In this document: positions 32,930-42,342 of the stretch, piece by piece
How the letters are laid out: each line of letters begins with the position of its first letter
Numbering within the stretch: position 1 is the stretch's first letter
Assembly (NCBI RefSeq): GCF_000710915.1
Contig: NZ_BAUA01000194.1
Coordinates: 1-43,312 of the forward strand
Reading direction: 5' to 3'
Length of the DNA: 43,312 nt
Origin: Nocardia brasiliensis IFM 10847
Lineage (GTDB): Bacteria; Actinomycetota; Actinomycetes; Mycobacteriales; Mycobacteriaceae
Notes under the pieces: generated by a model
What the model was told of the DNA's origin: nothing
What the model saw: only the letters and a program-made list of their open reading frames with translations
Database searches by the model: none
Translations under genes and position numbers: made by a program

Positions 32930-34000
32930 ATGTCCGGAGCGCTCACCCTCGATACCTATCGGCTGCTCGGCCGTTCGGGCCTTCGGGTGTCTCCGCTGTC
33001 GCTGGGCACGATGACCTTCGGCGCCGATTGGGGTTGGGGCGCCGACCAGGACGAGGCACGCAAGATCTTCGACACCTATGTCGATCGCGGGGGAAACTTC
33101 ATCGATACCGCGAGCATGTACACCAACGGCACCTCCGAGCAACTTCTCGGCGAATTCACTGCGAACAACCGTGAAAGCCTGGTGTTGGCAACGAAATACA
33201 CCATGCTGCGGCGGCCGGGCGACCCGAATTCCGGCGGAAACCATCGCAAGAGCATGTTCGCCTCGGTCGAAGCGAGCCTGCGCAAGCTGAACACCGACTA
33301 CATCGATCTGCTCTACTTGCACGCCTGGGATTTCCACACGCCGGTCGACGAGATCCTGCGCGGCATGGACGATCTCGTGCGGGCAGGCAAGGTGCTCTAC
33401 GTCGGCATCTCGGATGCGCCCGCCTGGCAGGTCGCCCGCATGCAGACGATCGCCGACCTGCGCGGCTGGTCACCGCTCATCGCCTTGCAGATCGAATACA
33501 ACCTGGCGGAGCGGACCGTCGAACGCGATCTCATCCCGATGGCGCGGGAGCTGGGGCTCGGCGTGATCCCCTGGTCGCCGCTCGCCAGCGGCGTGCTCAC
33601 CGGTAAGTACAGCCGGGACGACCTCGCGCACAACGCCGAAAGCTCACCGGAGGGCAGCCGCAAAAACGTTGCGGCGGCCCAGGGTTCGCTCACCGAACGG
33701 ACACTCGGCATCGCCGACGTGGTCAAGGACGTGGCCGGTGAGCTGGGCAGGTCGCCCGCGCAGGTCGCGTTGGCGTGGACGCTACGCAATCCGGGGGTGA
33801 CCGCGCCGATCATCGGCGCGCGGACCGCCGCGCAACTGGAGGACAACCTCGGCGCGCTCGACGTCGAATTCGACGCCGGACAGCTGGGCCGCCTGGAACA
33901 GGTCAGTGCGATCGAACTGGGTTTCCCGCACGACATGCTGGCCCGGCCGATGACTCGGAATGTGGTGTCCGGCGATCTGAAAATCCAGGCCCGCGCCTGA
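32930..34000 (+). CDS. Aldo/keto reductase
   Basis: A 356-residue NADPH-dependent TIM-barrel oxidoreductase. Catalytic tetrad: Asp in FIDTASMY, Tyr in the same motif, Lys in LVLATKYT and His in LLYLHAWD. Coenzyme-binding pieces appear late as APIIGARTAAQLEDNL. It begins with YRLLGRSGLRVSPLSLGTM, a typical start for the family, and has AAAAGGAGC eight bases before ATG 32930. Substrate is unknown. It is divergently transcribed from an MmyB-type regulator that probably controls it. Confidence 0.93.
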   Translation: MSGALTLDTYRLLGRSGLRVSPLSLGTMTFGADWGWGADQDEARKIFDTYVDRGGNFIDTASMYTNGTSEQLLGEFTANNRESLVLATKYTMLRRPGDPNSGGNHRKSMFASVEASLRKLNTDYIDLLYLHAWDFHTPVDEILRGMDDLVRAGKVLYVGISDAPAWQVARMQTIADLRGWSPLIALQIEYNLAERTVERDLIPMARELGLGVIPWSPLASGVLTGKYSRDDLAHNAESSPEGSRKNVAAAQGSLTERTLGIADVVKDVAGELGRSPAQVALAWTLRNPGVTAPIIGARTAAQLEDNLGALDVEFDAGQLGRLEQVSAIELGFPHDMLARPMTRNVVSGDLKIQARA

Positions 34001-34023
34001 GCCGAATCGCTGGGGCGCGGCGC

Positions 34024-35307
34024 TCAGTTCACGCAGGGGATGGTGTCACCGGCGATCGCGGCCTGCACCGGTTTGCCGACATCCGGTGCGGGATCGGCGG
34101 TTTCGGCGACGGTCGCGCCCCCGGGCGGGGGTGCCGATTTGAACAGAGCCGTGGCGGGGTCCGGTTCGCCGAAGGCGATCCGGACCTCGCGGCGGATGGC
34201 GGTCGGGTCGACGATGTTGACGTCCTGGCCGTTGATGGAGTCGTAGCGCAGGACGGGGAGGGTGCGGAACTCGACGGCCGGGTTGCCCGCGGTGCCGAGG
34301 GTGCGCAGGAAGTCGGTGACGTTCCAGCCGTCGGACAGGACGATGTCGCGATGCGCGACGTCCATCAGTGCGTTCAGTTTGCGCAGGTCGGTGAACGTGC
34401 CGGAACGGCGCAGATCGAGCGCCACCGAGGTGAGGAACGCCTGCTGGCGGTGGGTGCGGTCGAGGTCGCCGTTCTCCAGACCGTGACGCTGGCGTACGAA
34501 GGCGAGCGACTGCGCCGGATCGAGTCGCTGGCGCCCGGCCGGGAAATCCGCTCCCGAATACTCGAGGTCCCGCACCGGTTGATTCAGGCACACCTCGACG
34601 CCGTCGAGGGTCTCGGCGAGATCGTAGAAGCCGGCTAGGGTCACCTCGGCGAACCGATCGATCGGCACTCCAGTCAGATCGCGCACCGCCTGCACGACCG
34701 ACGCCCGGCCCGCCTCCCGGCCCGCCCGCTCCAAAGACTTCTTGTCGGTCATCCCCTGGTTGATCAATTCGTCCTGCACCGCGGCCTTCTTCAGGCCGTA
34801 CGCTTCCTTGATCTTGGCTTTGGTGTAGCCCGGGATGCCGGACACCGAGACGTAGTCGTCGCGCGGAATCGATACCGCCACAATCTTTTTCAGGTCCGCT
34901 GGGATATGCACCAGGATCAGCGTGTTGGCGTTGTAGCCGCCTTCTTCGCCGTCGCCCGCGTGCAGTCGATCGAGGATCTCCTTCGGCAGGTCGTTGCCAT
35001 CTTGGTCTTTCCGGGTATCCAGGCCGATCAACAGGACATTCATGTCCCCGGCGAGCGAATGCGGCGCGTTCACGCCCAGCGCCGCCGATCTGGTGAATCC
35101 TCGATCGAACCTGGCCTCTGTCGCCCAGCCGACCGCGGTCCCCGCGAGCATCGCCGTCGACAACCCGCCGATGACGACCTTCACCACGATCCGCCCGACC
35201 CGGCGAGCCGGCCGCTCATGCACATTCCGAATCGACCGACGAGAGTGCCGCGCACGGGCCCGCCGGGATTCGTCGACCGGAAGGACCGGTGCCGAGTGTT
35301 CACCCAT
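34024..35307 (-). CDS. LytR-CpsA-Psr (LCP) family cell-wall ligase
   Basis: A 427-residue membrane protein: Arg-rich cytosolic tail of about 45 residues, one membrane span (VVIGGLSTAMLAGTAVGWAT, about 44-63), then the extracellular LCP domain. LCP motifs are LLIGLDTRKDQDG, VAVSIPRDDYV with the catalytic Arg-Asp, KIKEAYGLK, and YSGADFPAGRQRLDPAQSLA. LCP proteins attach arabinogalactan or other polymers to peptidoglycan in mycolic-acid bacteria. A short C-terminal extension (DPATALFKSAPPPGGATVAE, ending IPCVN) follows. Start ATG 35307 has only a weak upstream TGGG. Monocistronic, converging with the aldo/keto reductase. Confidence 0.92.
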   Translation of the reverse strand: MGEHSAPVLPVDESRRARARHSRRSIRNVHERPARRVGRIVVKVVIGGLSTAMLAGTAVGWATEARFDRGFTRSAALGVNAPHSLAGDMNVLLIGLDTRKDQDGNDLPKEILDRLHAGDGEEGGYNANTLILVHIPADLKKIVAVSIPRDDYVSVSGIPGYTKAKIKEAYGLKKAAVQDELINQGMTDKKSLERAGREAGRASVVQAVRDLTGVPIDRFAEVTLAGFYDLAETLDGVEVCLNQPVRDLEYSGADFPAGRQRLDPAQSLAFVRQRHGLENGDLDRTHRQQAFLTSVALDLRRSGTFTDLRKLNALMDVAHRDIVLSDGWNVTDFLRTLGTAGNPAVEFRTLPVLRYDSINGQDVNIVDPTAIRREVRIAFGEPDPATALFKSAPPPGGATVAETADPAPDVGKPVQAAIAGDTIPCVN

Positions 35308-35607
35308 AACCCAGTCAAGTCTGACACGAAATGAGTAACCAGCAATTTGCTATCTTGCCTAAACATGCTGGTTGAGGGCGTATCGGCGGGAGCCGGAAAA
35401 TGCATCGCGAGGCTTCGAGCGGTCGACGAGGTTCGGACAAAACGCGCTCTACGGCTCGGTTTACCCTTTCCGGCGAGCACGGCAGGACACCCGTGATGCA
35501 ACGCCGACCGGTTCCGGCAGAAGTCACGAGCTGTGGTACAGCACACAGCTGGCATCACGGTTTGCGACACCGGCGCCTGGGTCACTACGACACGGTCGGC
35601 CTTCGGA
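35308..35607. other. Intergenic region between LCP gene and holA
   Basis: Nothing coding is seen in these 300 bases. It should carry the promoter of the LCP gene and the 3' end of holA. The part next to the LCP start (35330-35370) is AT-rich. Confidence 0.45.
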
Positions 35608-36576
35608 TCAGTTTGCGGAGTGTAGGTCGAGGATGCGGGTGAGAGCGTGTTCGAGGGCGTAGCTTGCGTCGGCGGCGCCGCCTTTGACGTCGGCGTTCAG
35701 TGTCGCGACGACCTGGAGGGCGGAACCGATGGTGGCGGGGGTCCAGTTGCGGGCCTGCGCCTGCGCCTTCTTGACCTTCCACGGCGGCATGCCCAGCTGC
35801 TGCGCCAGTTTGAACGGGTCGCCGCGGCCCGCGGAGCCGACGCGGGCGATGGTGTGCACCGAATCGGCGAGGGCGTCGGCGAGCAGCACGTGCGGCACGC
35901 CCCGATCGTTCGCCCAGCGCAACGCCTCCATCGCACCGGGACGGTCGCCGGCGACGGCGAGTTCTGCCACGTCGAACCCGGATACCTCGGCCTTGCCCGA
36001 GTAGTACTGCCGGACGGCGGCGATATCGATCTTGCCGCCGGTGTCGGCGACGAGCTGCGAACAGGCCGCGGCGAGCTCGCGCAGCTCGGAGCCGATGGAC
36101 TCCAACATCGCCTGCACCACGTCACCGGCGACGCGCACGCCCGCGTTGCGGAACTCGCCGCGGACGAACTCCACTCGCTCGGCGGACTTGGTCAGTTTGG
36201 CGCAATCGTGCTGGACGGCACCGGCTTTCTGGAGCGCCGGGACCAACGCTTTTGCTCGGCCACCACCCGAGTGCAACACCACGAGCACCACACCGGGCGG
36301 CGGGTCGCTCGCGGCTTCGGTGATCACGGTGACGGCTTCCTTGCCCGCCTCGGCCGCCGACTCCAAGATGATGACCCGGTCCTCGGCGAACAGCGACGGA
36401 CTCAGCAGCTCAGCCAGTTCCGCGGTACTCGCGTCACCCGCCCGCATGCGGTCGACCGGCACGGCATCGGGGTCCGGCGCGATGTCCCGCACCTGCGCGG
36501 TGACCGCGCCGATCGCTCGTTCGACCAACAGTTCTTCATCGCCGAGCACCAGGTGCAACGGTGCGGGCGCGCTCAT
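35608..36576 (-). CDS. holA: DNA polymerase III subunit delta
   Basis: A 322-residue clamp-loader subunit that opens the beta clamp. The start LHLVLGDEELLVERAIGAV matches the family (usual LxxGxExxLxxRA). Further landmarks are the SLFAEDRVIILESA stretch, the Gly-rich VVLHSGGGRAKALVP, and the C-terminal collar-like helices RSNAW-type region LRWANDRGVPHVLLADALAD, ending ALTRILDLHSAN. Length matches the family (320-330). Start ATG 36576. It lies 305 bases behind comEC on the same strand, the same order as in M. tuberculosis. Confidence 0.95.
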   Translation of the reverse strand: MSAPAPLHLVLGDEELLVERAIGAVTAQVRDIAPDPDAVPVDRMRAGDASTAELAELLSPSLFAEDRVIILESAAEAGKEAVTVITEAASDPPPGVVLVVLHSGGGRAKALVPALQKAGAVQHDCAKLTKSAERVEFVRGEFRNAGVRVAGDVVQAMLESIGSELRELAAACSQLVADTGGKIDIAAVRQYYSGKAEVSGFDVAELAVAGDRPGAMEALRWANDRGVPHVLLADALADSVHTIARVGSAGRGDPFKLAQQLGMPPWKVKKAQAQARNWTPATIGSALQVVATLNADVKGGAADASYALEHALTRILDLHSAN

Positions 36577-36881
36577 GACTCCGCCCCGCCGGCACGCACC
36601 TTCGCCCCACCCGACGAAGCACCATGCCTGCGGTTCACTCGCTGACGCTCGTTATGGTCGGTCACGGCAGCGATCCTACGGTGACCCACCGACAGCCTCC
36701 CCGCAGGTTCACCGCGCACCGCGCAAGACCCGGCAACTCGCATCGAGCCGATCGAATCTTTGCCCCCAGTTCGACCCCCACCACGGTCGGCCCTGCGACG
36801 TCGTTGTCGAGCCGGCGCGGATCGCGCGAGATTCCGAGCGAGCCACCGTGTATTGCGATCTGCTTTACAAGCCGCACTGCA
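36577..36881. other. Intergenic region between holA and comEC
   Basis: No gene is supported in these 305 bases. A 30-codon frame (GTG 36665 to a TGA overlapping the holA ATG) exists on the minus strand but lacks a ribosome binding site and recognisable features. No strong terminator for comEC is visible. Confidence 0.4.
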
Positions 36882-39599
36882 CTAGCGGGAGGTCATGGTT
36901 GTGGGTGGGTTGCCGGCGAGGACCAGGAGGTCGCCGTGGTGATCGGTGCGCAGGACGGTGGTGCCGAGGGCGCCGAGTTCGGCAAGGACGCCGCGGTGCG
37001 GGTGACCGAAGGTGTTCTCGGCGCCGACGCTGATCAGAGTCAGGCGTGGGTGCACCGCGTCCAGGAACACTTTCGCGGTCGTCCGGGATCCGTGGTGCGG
37101 CAGCTTCAGGATGTCGGCGCGCAATGCGATTCCCTGCCGTAGCAGTGATTGCTGGGCTGGAGCCTCGATATCACCGGTCAGCAGGATCCGACCGGCCGCG
37201 GTGTCGGCGGCGAGAACGATAGACCGGTCGTTGGCATCCTCGGCTTCGGCGCCGGGGGCCGGTCGTGCGCTCGTCAGCTCGGGTGCGAGCACCGTCAACC
37301 GGACCCCGCCGATCTCCAGCACCTGCCCAGCCGCAAGCGCCAACACCGGAATCCGTTCGCGCCGTGCAGTATCCGCAACCTGAGTCAGGTTCTCGACTCG
37401 CGCGCCCCCGGAGCGCACCGCCGGTGGTGCACCAATTCGCCGACACCGTTCACCCGCGGTCACACACCACTCGTCGGACGCGCACGACAGCGTACGTTCC
37501 ACCCCTGACTGCCCACACCCGGTCACCGCCGGGACACATCGCGCGGCCTCGAGTTCACCGCCGTTCGGCTCCGCCCCTATCGAAGGTCCGGGCGGTTCAC
37601 CTTGTGCCCCAAGTGCTTCGCAACTGTCGGCATCCGCCTGGTGCGAGACCGGCCCCAAAGCGACCTTCGATGCCGGTTCCGACGGCCGGGGACCGATCAG
37701 CGCCTCGTCGAGTTCCTGAGCACCGCCGAACTCCTGCGCACCGACCGCGATCGCTGCGACCGCTCGGCCGCCCAGCGCGCCTGCGAGCCCTCCGATGTGG
37801 TCGGCATGGGGGTGGGTCAGTACGAGAAGGGCGATGCGCGATATACCCAAGCGGTTCAGACACATTCGGATACGCCGGGGTTCGGGACCGACGTCGATCA
37901 CCACTGCGGAACCGTCGCCGGTGGACAGTACGAGCCCGTCACCTTGGCCCACGTCGCAGACGGCGAGCACCCAACCGGACGGGGGCCAGCCGGGATGCCA
38001 GATGCGGACCGGAACCAGCACCGCGGCGACGCCGAAAGCGACCGTGAGCACCATCCTGCGGCTGGCCGCGAACCGCAACGCGAGGATGCCGGCGACGACG
38101 ATCGCCGCGGCGAGCAGGCCGCCGCACAAGCCACCGGGCATCGCGACGGACGCACCCGGCACCGCTGCTGCGTGCTCGGCGACGAACAGCAGCCACCACA
38201 GCGGAGGTGCCGCGCAGTGCACGACCAATTCGGCCAGGGGCGACCAGATCGACGCCAGCACCGCGGCGACCGCACCGATCACGGTGATCGGTGCGATGAC
38301 CGGTTCGACGAGCATGTTCGCCAGAATCGCGACGAGGCTGAGCTTTCCGGTCACCGCAACGACGAGCGGAGCCGTCACGACGAACGCGGCCGCCGCCACC
38401 GCACAAAGTTCCGCGGGCAGACGCCACCAGCCGCGGGCACGCAACCAGTCCGCCCAACTCGGCGCCAGCAAGATCAGTCCGCCGGTCGCACAGGCCGACA
38501 ACGCGAAGCCCAGCGAAACCGCGAGCGCGGGCCACACGGCGAGCAACCCGATGATCGCCGCACACAGCGCCGGAAGTGCCTGCTTCCGCCGACCAGTCAC
38601 CAACGCGAGCAGGGTGATCGACCCCATCGCTGCGGCCCGCAACACACTCGGGTCGGGCCGTGCGACGACCACGAACAGCACCAGCACGAGCCCGGCGACC
38701 AGTGCGGCAGCACGCGGACCGAGGGTGAGCCCGCGTACGACGCCCAGTACCACCGCCAGCAGGATCGTGAAGTTCGTACCGCTCACGGCGCAAAGATGTT
38801 CCAGCCCAGCGATTTCGAAGTCTTCGCGGACCTGATCCGACAGCGCCGAGGTGTCCCCGACGACGAGTGCGGGGAGCAACCCTGCCGGTTCGGCGGGCAA
38901 TGCGTGGGTGACCGCCCCCGCGAAATCGGTACGCACAGAACGTGCCAGCCGTTGCCACCAGGGCAGAACACCCGTCGGCTTCGGTTCACCCACCGCCCGC
39001 AGCGTCGCGACGGTGAGGTCACGCTGCCGGGGAAGGTCGGCTTTGGCCGGGAACTGCACCGTCTGCCCCGGCGACAACTGTGCCCAGCCCGCACCGACGG
39101 CCAGAATCACCACCGCGCCACCGGTCTGCACCGTCCGCTCCCCGTCCCGATACTCGCGCAGGTTCGCCCTGAGCAGCCAGCGCTCTCCACCGAACGCGTT
39201 GCCGCGCACCGGCTTCGGGTCATCACTCGCCGTCACCAGCACCCGCACCGAATGCCCGGCCAGCGCCCGCAACGGATGCGCCGCCGCCTGATGTTCCCGC
39301 CACGCCGCCGCCACCGCGAACCCGCCCGCGAGCAACACCGCCGCCAGCGCCACCACCGCCACCGCCCGCTGCCGCACCCGCTGATGCGCCATCGCCCACA
39401 ACAGCAGCACCCACAACCCGATCGCCAGCACAACCAGCCCAACCGCCACCCACACCCCCACCACCCACCCCGCAGTCAACGCCACAATCGTTGCCCCCCA
39501 ACAACACAACGCCGCAGGCACCAACCGCGCATCGAGCACCTCCCGCCCTCGCTCCTCCTTCTCCTCTCCGGGCACCTCGACCACACCGCCTGCCCTCAT
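36882..39599 (-). CDS. comEC: ComEC/Rec2-family DNA-uptake channel
   Basis: A protein of about 905 residues. First come two to three N-terminal membrane helices and an OB-fold-like region (SVRVLVTASDDPKPVRGN). The Competence membrane domain has many helices, with GLEHLCAVSGTNFTILLAV and LVTGRRKQALPALCA as landmarks. A metallo-beta-lactamase-like domain follows: DVGQGDGLVL, THPHADHIGG with His596, LLTGDIE, LKLPHHGSRT. It should carry DNA strands across the membrane with ComEA. A segment of about 115 residues with six Cys (about 629-745) interrupts the beta-lactamase-like domain. Start is uncertain: GTG 39620, ATG 39599 (behind GGGGGCGGGG) or GTG 39539 (just before LDARLVPAAL) are all possible. 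It follows comEA on the same strand. Confidence 0.9.
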   Translation of the reverse strand: MRAGGVVEVPGEEKEERGREVLDARLVPAALCCWGATIVALTAGWVVGVWVAVGLVVLAIGLWVLLLWAMAHQRVRQRAVAVVALAAVLLAGGFAVAAAWREHQAAAHPLRALAGHSVRVLVTASDDPKPVRGNAFGGERWLLRANLREYRDGERTVQTGGAVVILAVGAGWAQLSPGQTVQFPAKADLPRQRDLTVATLRAVGEPKPTGVLPWWQRLARSVRTDFAGAVTHALPAEPAGLLPALVVGDTSALSDQVREDFEIAGLEHLCAVSGTNFTILLAVVLGVVRGLTLGPRAAALVAGLVLVLFVVVARPDPSVLRAAAMGSITLLALVTGRRKQALPALCAAIIGLLAVWPALAVSLGFALSACATGGLILLAPSWADWLRARGWWRLPAELCAVAAAAFVVTAPLVVAVTGKLSLVAILANMLVEPVIAPITVIGAVAAVLASIWSPLAELVVHCAAPPLWWLLFVAEHAAAVPGASVAMPGGLCGGLLAAAIVVAGILALRFAASRRMVLTVAFGVAAVLVPVRIWHPGWPPSGWVLAVCDVGQGDGLVLSTGDGSAVVIDVGPEPRRIRMCLNRLGISRIALLVLTHPHADHIGGLAGALGGRAVAAIAVGAQEFGGAQELDEALIGPRPSEPASKVALGPVSHQADADSCEALGAQGEPPGPSIGAEPNGGELEAARCVPAVTGCGQSGVERTLSCASDEWCVTAGERCRRIGAPPAVRSGGARVENLTQVADTARRERIPVLALAAGQVLEIGGVRLTVLAPELTSARPAPGAEAEDANDRSIVLAADTAAGRILLTGDIEAPAQQSLLRQGIALRADILKLPHHGSRTTAKVFLDAVHPRLTLISVGAENTFGHPHRGVLAELGALGTTVLRTDHHGDLLVLAGNPPTTMTSR

Positions 39600-39855
39600 C
39601 CCCGCCCCCGTCCACCGCACCGCGCAGGCCAGGCCGGGCCGACACTCTTCGCCACACCGAACTCCGCGATTACGACGCGGCAGACCGTCATCTCTGCACC
39701 CGTCCTTGGGGCCGGGCAGGCCGCCATGGGCTGATGCTGGGCGTCGCGCCGAATCGCGCGATTGCGATGGGGCTGCGGTTCGCGCACTGAGCGACCGCCG
39801 CCGCGCCCCGACACAACGCCGTTGGCAACACAGACTGGATCGAACCCCGCGGCCC

Positions 39856-41361
39856 TCATACCCGCACCAGTTCGCGGAGGCGGGCGAGGCGGGCTGGGCC
39901 GATGCCGTCTACGTCGCCGAGTTGGGTTATGTCGGTGAAGCGGCCGTGGGTGGTGCGCCACGTGATGATCGCTTTGGCGGTGACGGGGCCGACGCCGGGA
40001 AGGGCGTCGAGTTGGGCTTCGGTTGCCGTGTTGAGGTCGAGGCGGCCCGAAGATGGTGGGGGCTGGGCGGAGCCGGAAGCGGAAGGGGCGGCGGGCCGGC
40101 CGCCCGCACTGATTGTCGCGCTGCCGAGTTTCGGTGCCGCGGGGTCGGCGCCGGAGGGGCCGACGAGCACCTGGTCGCCGTCGGACAGTCGCTGAGCCAG
40201 GTTGAGGCCGGTCGTGTCGGCACCGTCACGCGGGCCGCCCGCCGCGTTGAGGGCATCGGCCACCCGCGCTCCCGTCGGGAGTCGCACCAACCCCGTCCGG
40301 TGCACCAACCCCACGACGCTGACCACCACTTCGCCCGCGGACGAGCTGGGCTCAACAGGTTTCGGCCCGGTCCCACTCTGCGCTGCCGCACCAGGCGGAG
40401 AGGCGGGTGCCGCGGCGTCAGCAGTCGAGTGCACCGCGGGCAGTGGCGGCACCGGCCGTGCGATCGGCCGCTCGCGAAAGATCACGACTCCGGCCACCAC
40501 CATCGCCACCACACCGACCGCCAGCAGCGTGCACACCCCGCGCCGCCCGGGATCGATCCGGGCCCCCCGAAATCGCTCCGGTACCAACCGATCCCGCCAC
40601 CCGCACCGAGCCGCCGGCTCCGTCAGCCATCCCGGCGACCGCACTACCCCGACGTCATCGCCCGTAGCCTCGCAGTCCACCGCGGGCGCCAACACCTCCT
40701 CGTCCCAATTGCCTTCGAGCCCTGAACCTCCTCGGTGCACGCCAGGCAGAGCCCCCGGCTCCTCCTTCCTGCGCGACCCTGCAACCCCGATGTCGTCGCC
40801 CGCACTGGTCACCTCGACATCCGCCGCGGGAGCCAACCCTCCGAGAGCCCAGTTCACCTGAGGGATCGGACGTGCCCTGTCCGCGCCGAGGCTCGCATCC
40901 GACACATCCGCCAGTCGGGGTTGCATCGCGCAGTCTGCCAGCACACCTGGTCCTGAGTCGGCACGATCGACCACCATCGACGGCATCGCCGCGCCAGGCT
41001 CGGCATGGTTCGCGTCCATCCGCGCGCCGGCGCTTGCCGGAACCCCTGTCCGCGCATGCACATCCGAGGCTCCGTTCAGATCGCCCACCGCGGAATCGCA
41101 GCGGTCCACACGACTCGGTGCCGAGTCCGTACGCGAAGGCTCGGCAATCGGTGATGCGCCGGTGCTCGGTTGCGGTGCCGATTGCGTTTCCGTCAGCACC
41201 CGCAGTCCCCCGGCCTCCCACCGCTTCACCGCCAGCGCCCGTGACACGTGGGGTCGCCGGGTGCGCGGTGGTTTCGAGCTGGTGCCTTGTCCGGCGCGCA
41301 CGCGGGCGGTCAGGGTGCCGAGGCGCTGGTGGGTCCGGTCGCGCTCTTGCTGTCGTGACAT
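39856..41361 (-). CDS. comEA: ComEA-like DNA-binding protein with long cytosolic extension
   Basis: A 501-residue protein. Residues 1-275 are a low-complexity, Arg/Asp/Ala-rich cytosolic region not normally found in ComEA, and one membrane span lies at 276-294. A Pro/Ala linker, an SLBB domain (343-400, VVVSVVGLVHRTGLVRLPTG), and two helix-hairpin-helix motifs (442-501, LDLNTATEAQLDALPGVGPV and LGDVDGIGPARLARL) follow outside. The C-terminal part binds incoming double-stranded DNA and hands it to ComEC. The usual length is 200-300 residues. The extension contains a degenerate duplication (170-196 and 219-242). ATG 41361; 256 bases separate it from the comEC start. Confidence 0.9.
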   Translation of the reverse strand: MSRQQERDRTHQRLGTLTARVRAGQGTSSKPPRTRRPHVSRALAVKRWEAGGLRVLTETQSAPQPSTGASPIAEPSRTDSAPSRVDRCDSAVGDLNGASDVHARTGVPASAGARMDANHAEPGAAMPSMVVDRADSGPGVLADCAMQPRLADVSDASLGADRARPIPQVNWALGGLAPAADVEVTSAGDDIGVAGSRRKEEPGALPGVHRGGSGLEGNWDEEVLAPAVDCEATGDDVGVVRSPGWLTEPAARCGWRDRLVPERFRGARIDPGRRGVCTLLAVGVVAMVVAGVVIFRERPIARPVPPLPAVHSTADAAAPASPPGAAAQSGTGPKPVEPSSSAGEVVVSVVGLVHRTGLVRLPTGARVADALNAAGGPRDGADTTGLNLAQRLSDGDQVLVGPSGADPAAPKLGSATISAGGRPAAPSASGSAQPPPSSGRLDLNTATEAQLDALPGVGPVTAKAIITWRTTHGRFTDITQLGDVDGIGPARLARLRELVRV

Positions 41362-41533
41362 GGGACCGAACGTAGTTTCGGGGGCGGAGCAAAGGTCTTG
41401 GCCGAACAGGTATTTCGCCTGTCTTGTGGACCGTCGCGCGATGGGGACAACTCGCCGACGACACGCAGACCGGCAGCCGGATCACCGGTGTGCGCGCACC
41501 CGGATTCCACGCCGCTGATGCCAGACTTGGCGG

Positions 41534-42316
41534 GTGATCCGTTTCCGTTTCGGCTTGGCGCCGGTGGACCGAGTCGCCCCGTGGGGAGAGCAACGCCGGA
41601 CGCTGCAGTGGTTCGCGCTCACCGACGGCTGGTACGGCATCGACCTCGGCGGGCAAGCCTTACTGCGTTACTCCGCGCGCACCACCGAACTCCTGCGCAC
41701 GCAGTCCGGCGGCGTGGAGACGCCTTTCGACTGCTACGTCGCCTATTACGTGGCCCGTCTGTGGGAGGATCTGCTGGCCCTGCTCCCCAGCGTGCTGGAA
41801 CCGGTCCCCGAGGATCTCGCCGATTTCATCGGCGCCGACACCGCGGACTGGTCCTGGACCGAATCCGACGAGGCCGACGCCGCCGCCACCTGGTACGGCG
41901 AACACACCCTGGACACCGGCTACCTCTGGTTCGGCCCGCACCTGCGCTGGTGGCGTACGGTCGACGGCACCGCCGACACCGTCACCCTGGCCTGGCACCA
42001 CCCGCCGGACCCGGAGCACGAGATCGAGTTCACCGCACCGTCGTCCGGCCGGATCAGCGTACCTACCGACGAATTCCGCAGCGCCGTCATACAATTCGAC
42101 CGCGCGCTGCTGTCCGCCATGGCGACCCGCCTGCGCGAGTTCGAATCATCCGGCCCCCCAACGGGTATCGATGTCGACCTCGACCACCTCGCGTACGAAC
42201 AAGACGACCGGGCACGATGGCTCGCCCGCGCGATGAACGAGCGACCCGACACGGACTGGTCAGCGGTGCGGTCCGGCGCCGATGCGCTGCGCCGATCGTC
42301 GTCCGCCCTGCCCTGA
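41534..42316 (+). CDS. DUF5984-like protein of unknown function
   Basis: A 260-residue soluble protein rich in Trp and acidic residues, starting with GTG 41534 (IRFRFGLAPVDRVAPWGEQ). Blocks such as LTDGWYGIDLGGQALLRYS, VAYYVARLWEDLLALLP, GYLWFGPHLRWWRT and VDLDHLAYEQDDRARWLARA resemble the DUF5984 family as I remember it; no function is known. It stands alone between divergent comEA and convergent degV. Confidence 0.75.
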   Translation: MIRFRFGLAPVDRVAPWGEQRRTLQWFALTDGWYGIDLGGQALLRYSARTTELLRTQSGGVETPFDCYVAYYVARLWEDLLALLPSVLEPVPEDLADFIGADTADWSWTESDEADAAATWYGEHTLDTGYLWFGPHLRWWRTVDGTADTVTLAWHHPPDPEHEIEFTAPSSGRISVPTDEFRSAVIQFDRALLSAMATRLREFESSGPPTGIDVDLDHLAYEQDDRARWLARAMNERPDTDWSAVRSGADALRRSSSALP

Positions 42317-42342
42317 CCGGGCGGCTACGCGCAGCCGCCCGG
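42317..42342. terminator. Hairpin at the 42316/42325 convergent junction
   Basis: CCGGGCGGCT (42317-42326), loop ACGCGC, and AGCCGCCCGG (42333-42342) form a perfect 10-bp stem. It begins one base after the stop of the plus-strand gene and includes the last codons and stop of degV, so it can act on both transcripts. Confidence 0.6.

Noticed and set aside
36573..36665. 30-codon minus-strand frame whose TGA overlaps the holA ATG
   Set aside because: The overlap is attractive, but there is no ribosome binding site for its GTG, the peptide is Arg/Gly-rich without features, and chance overlap is likely.
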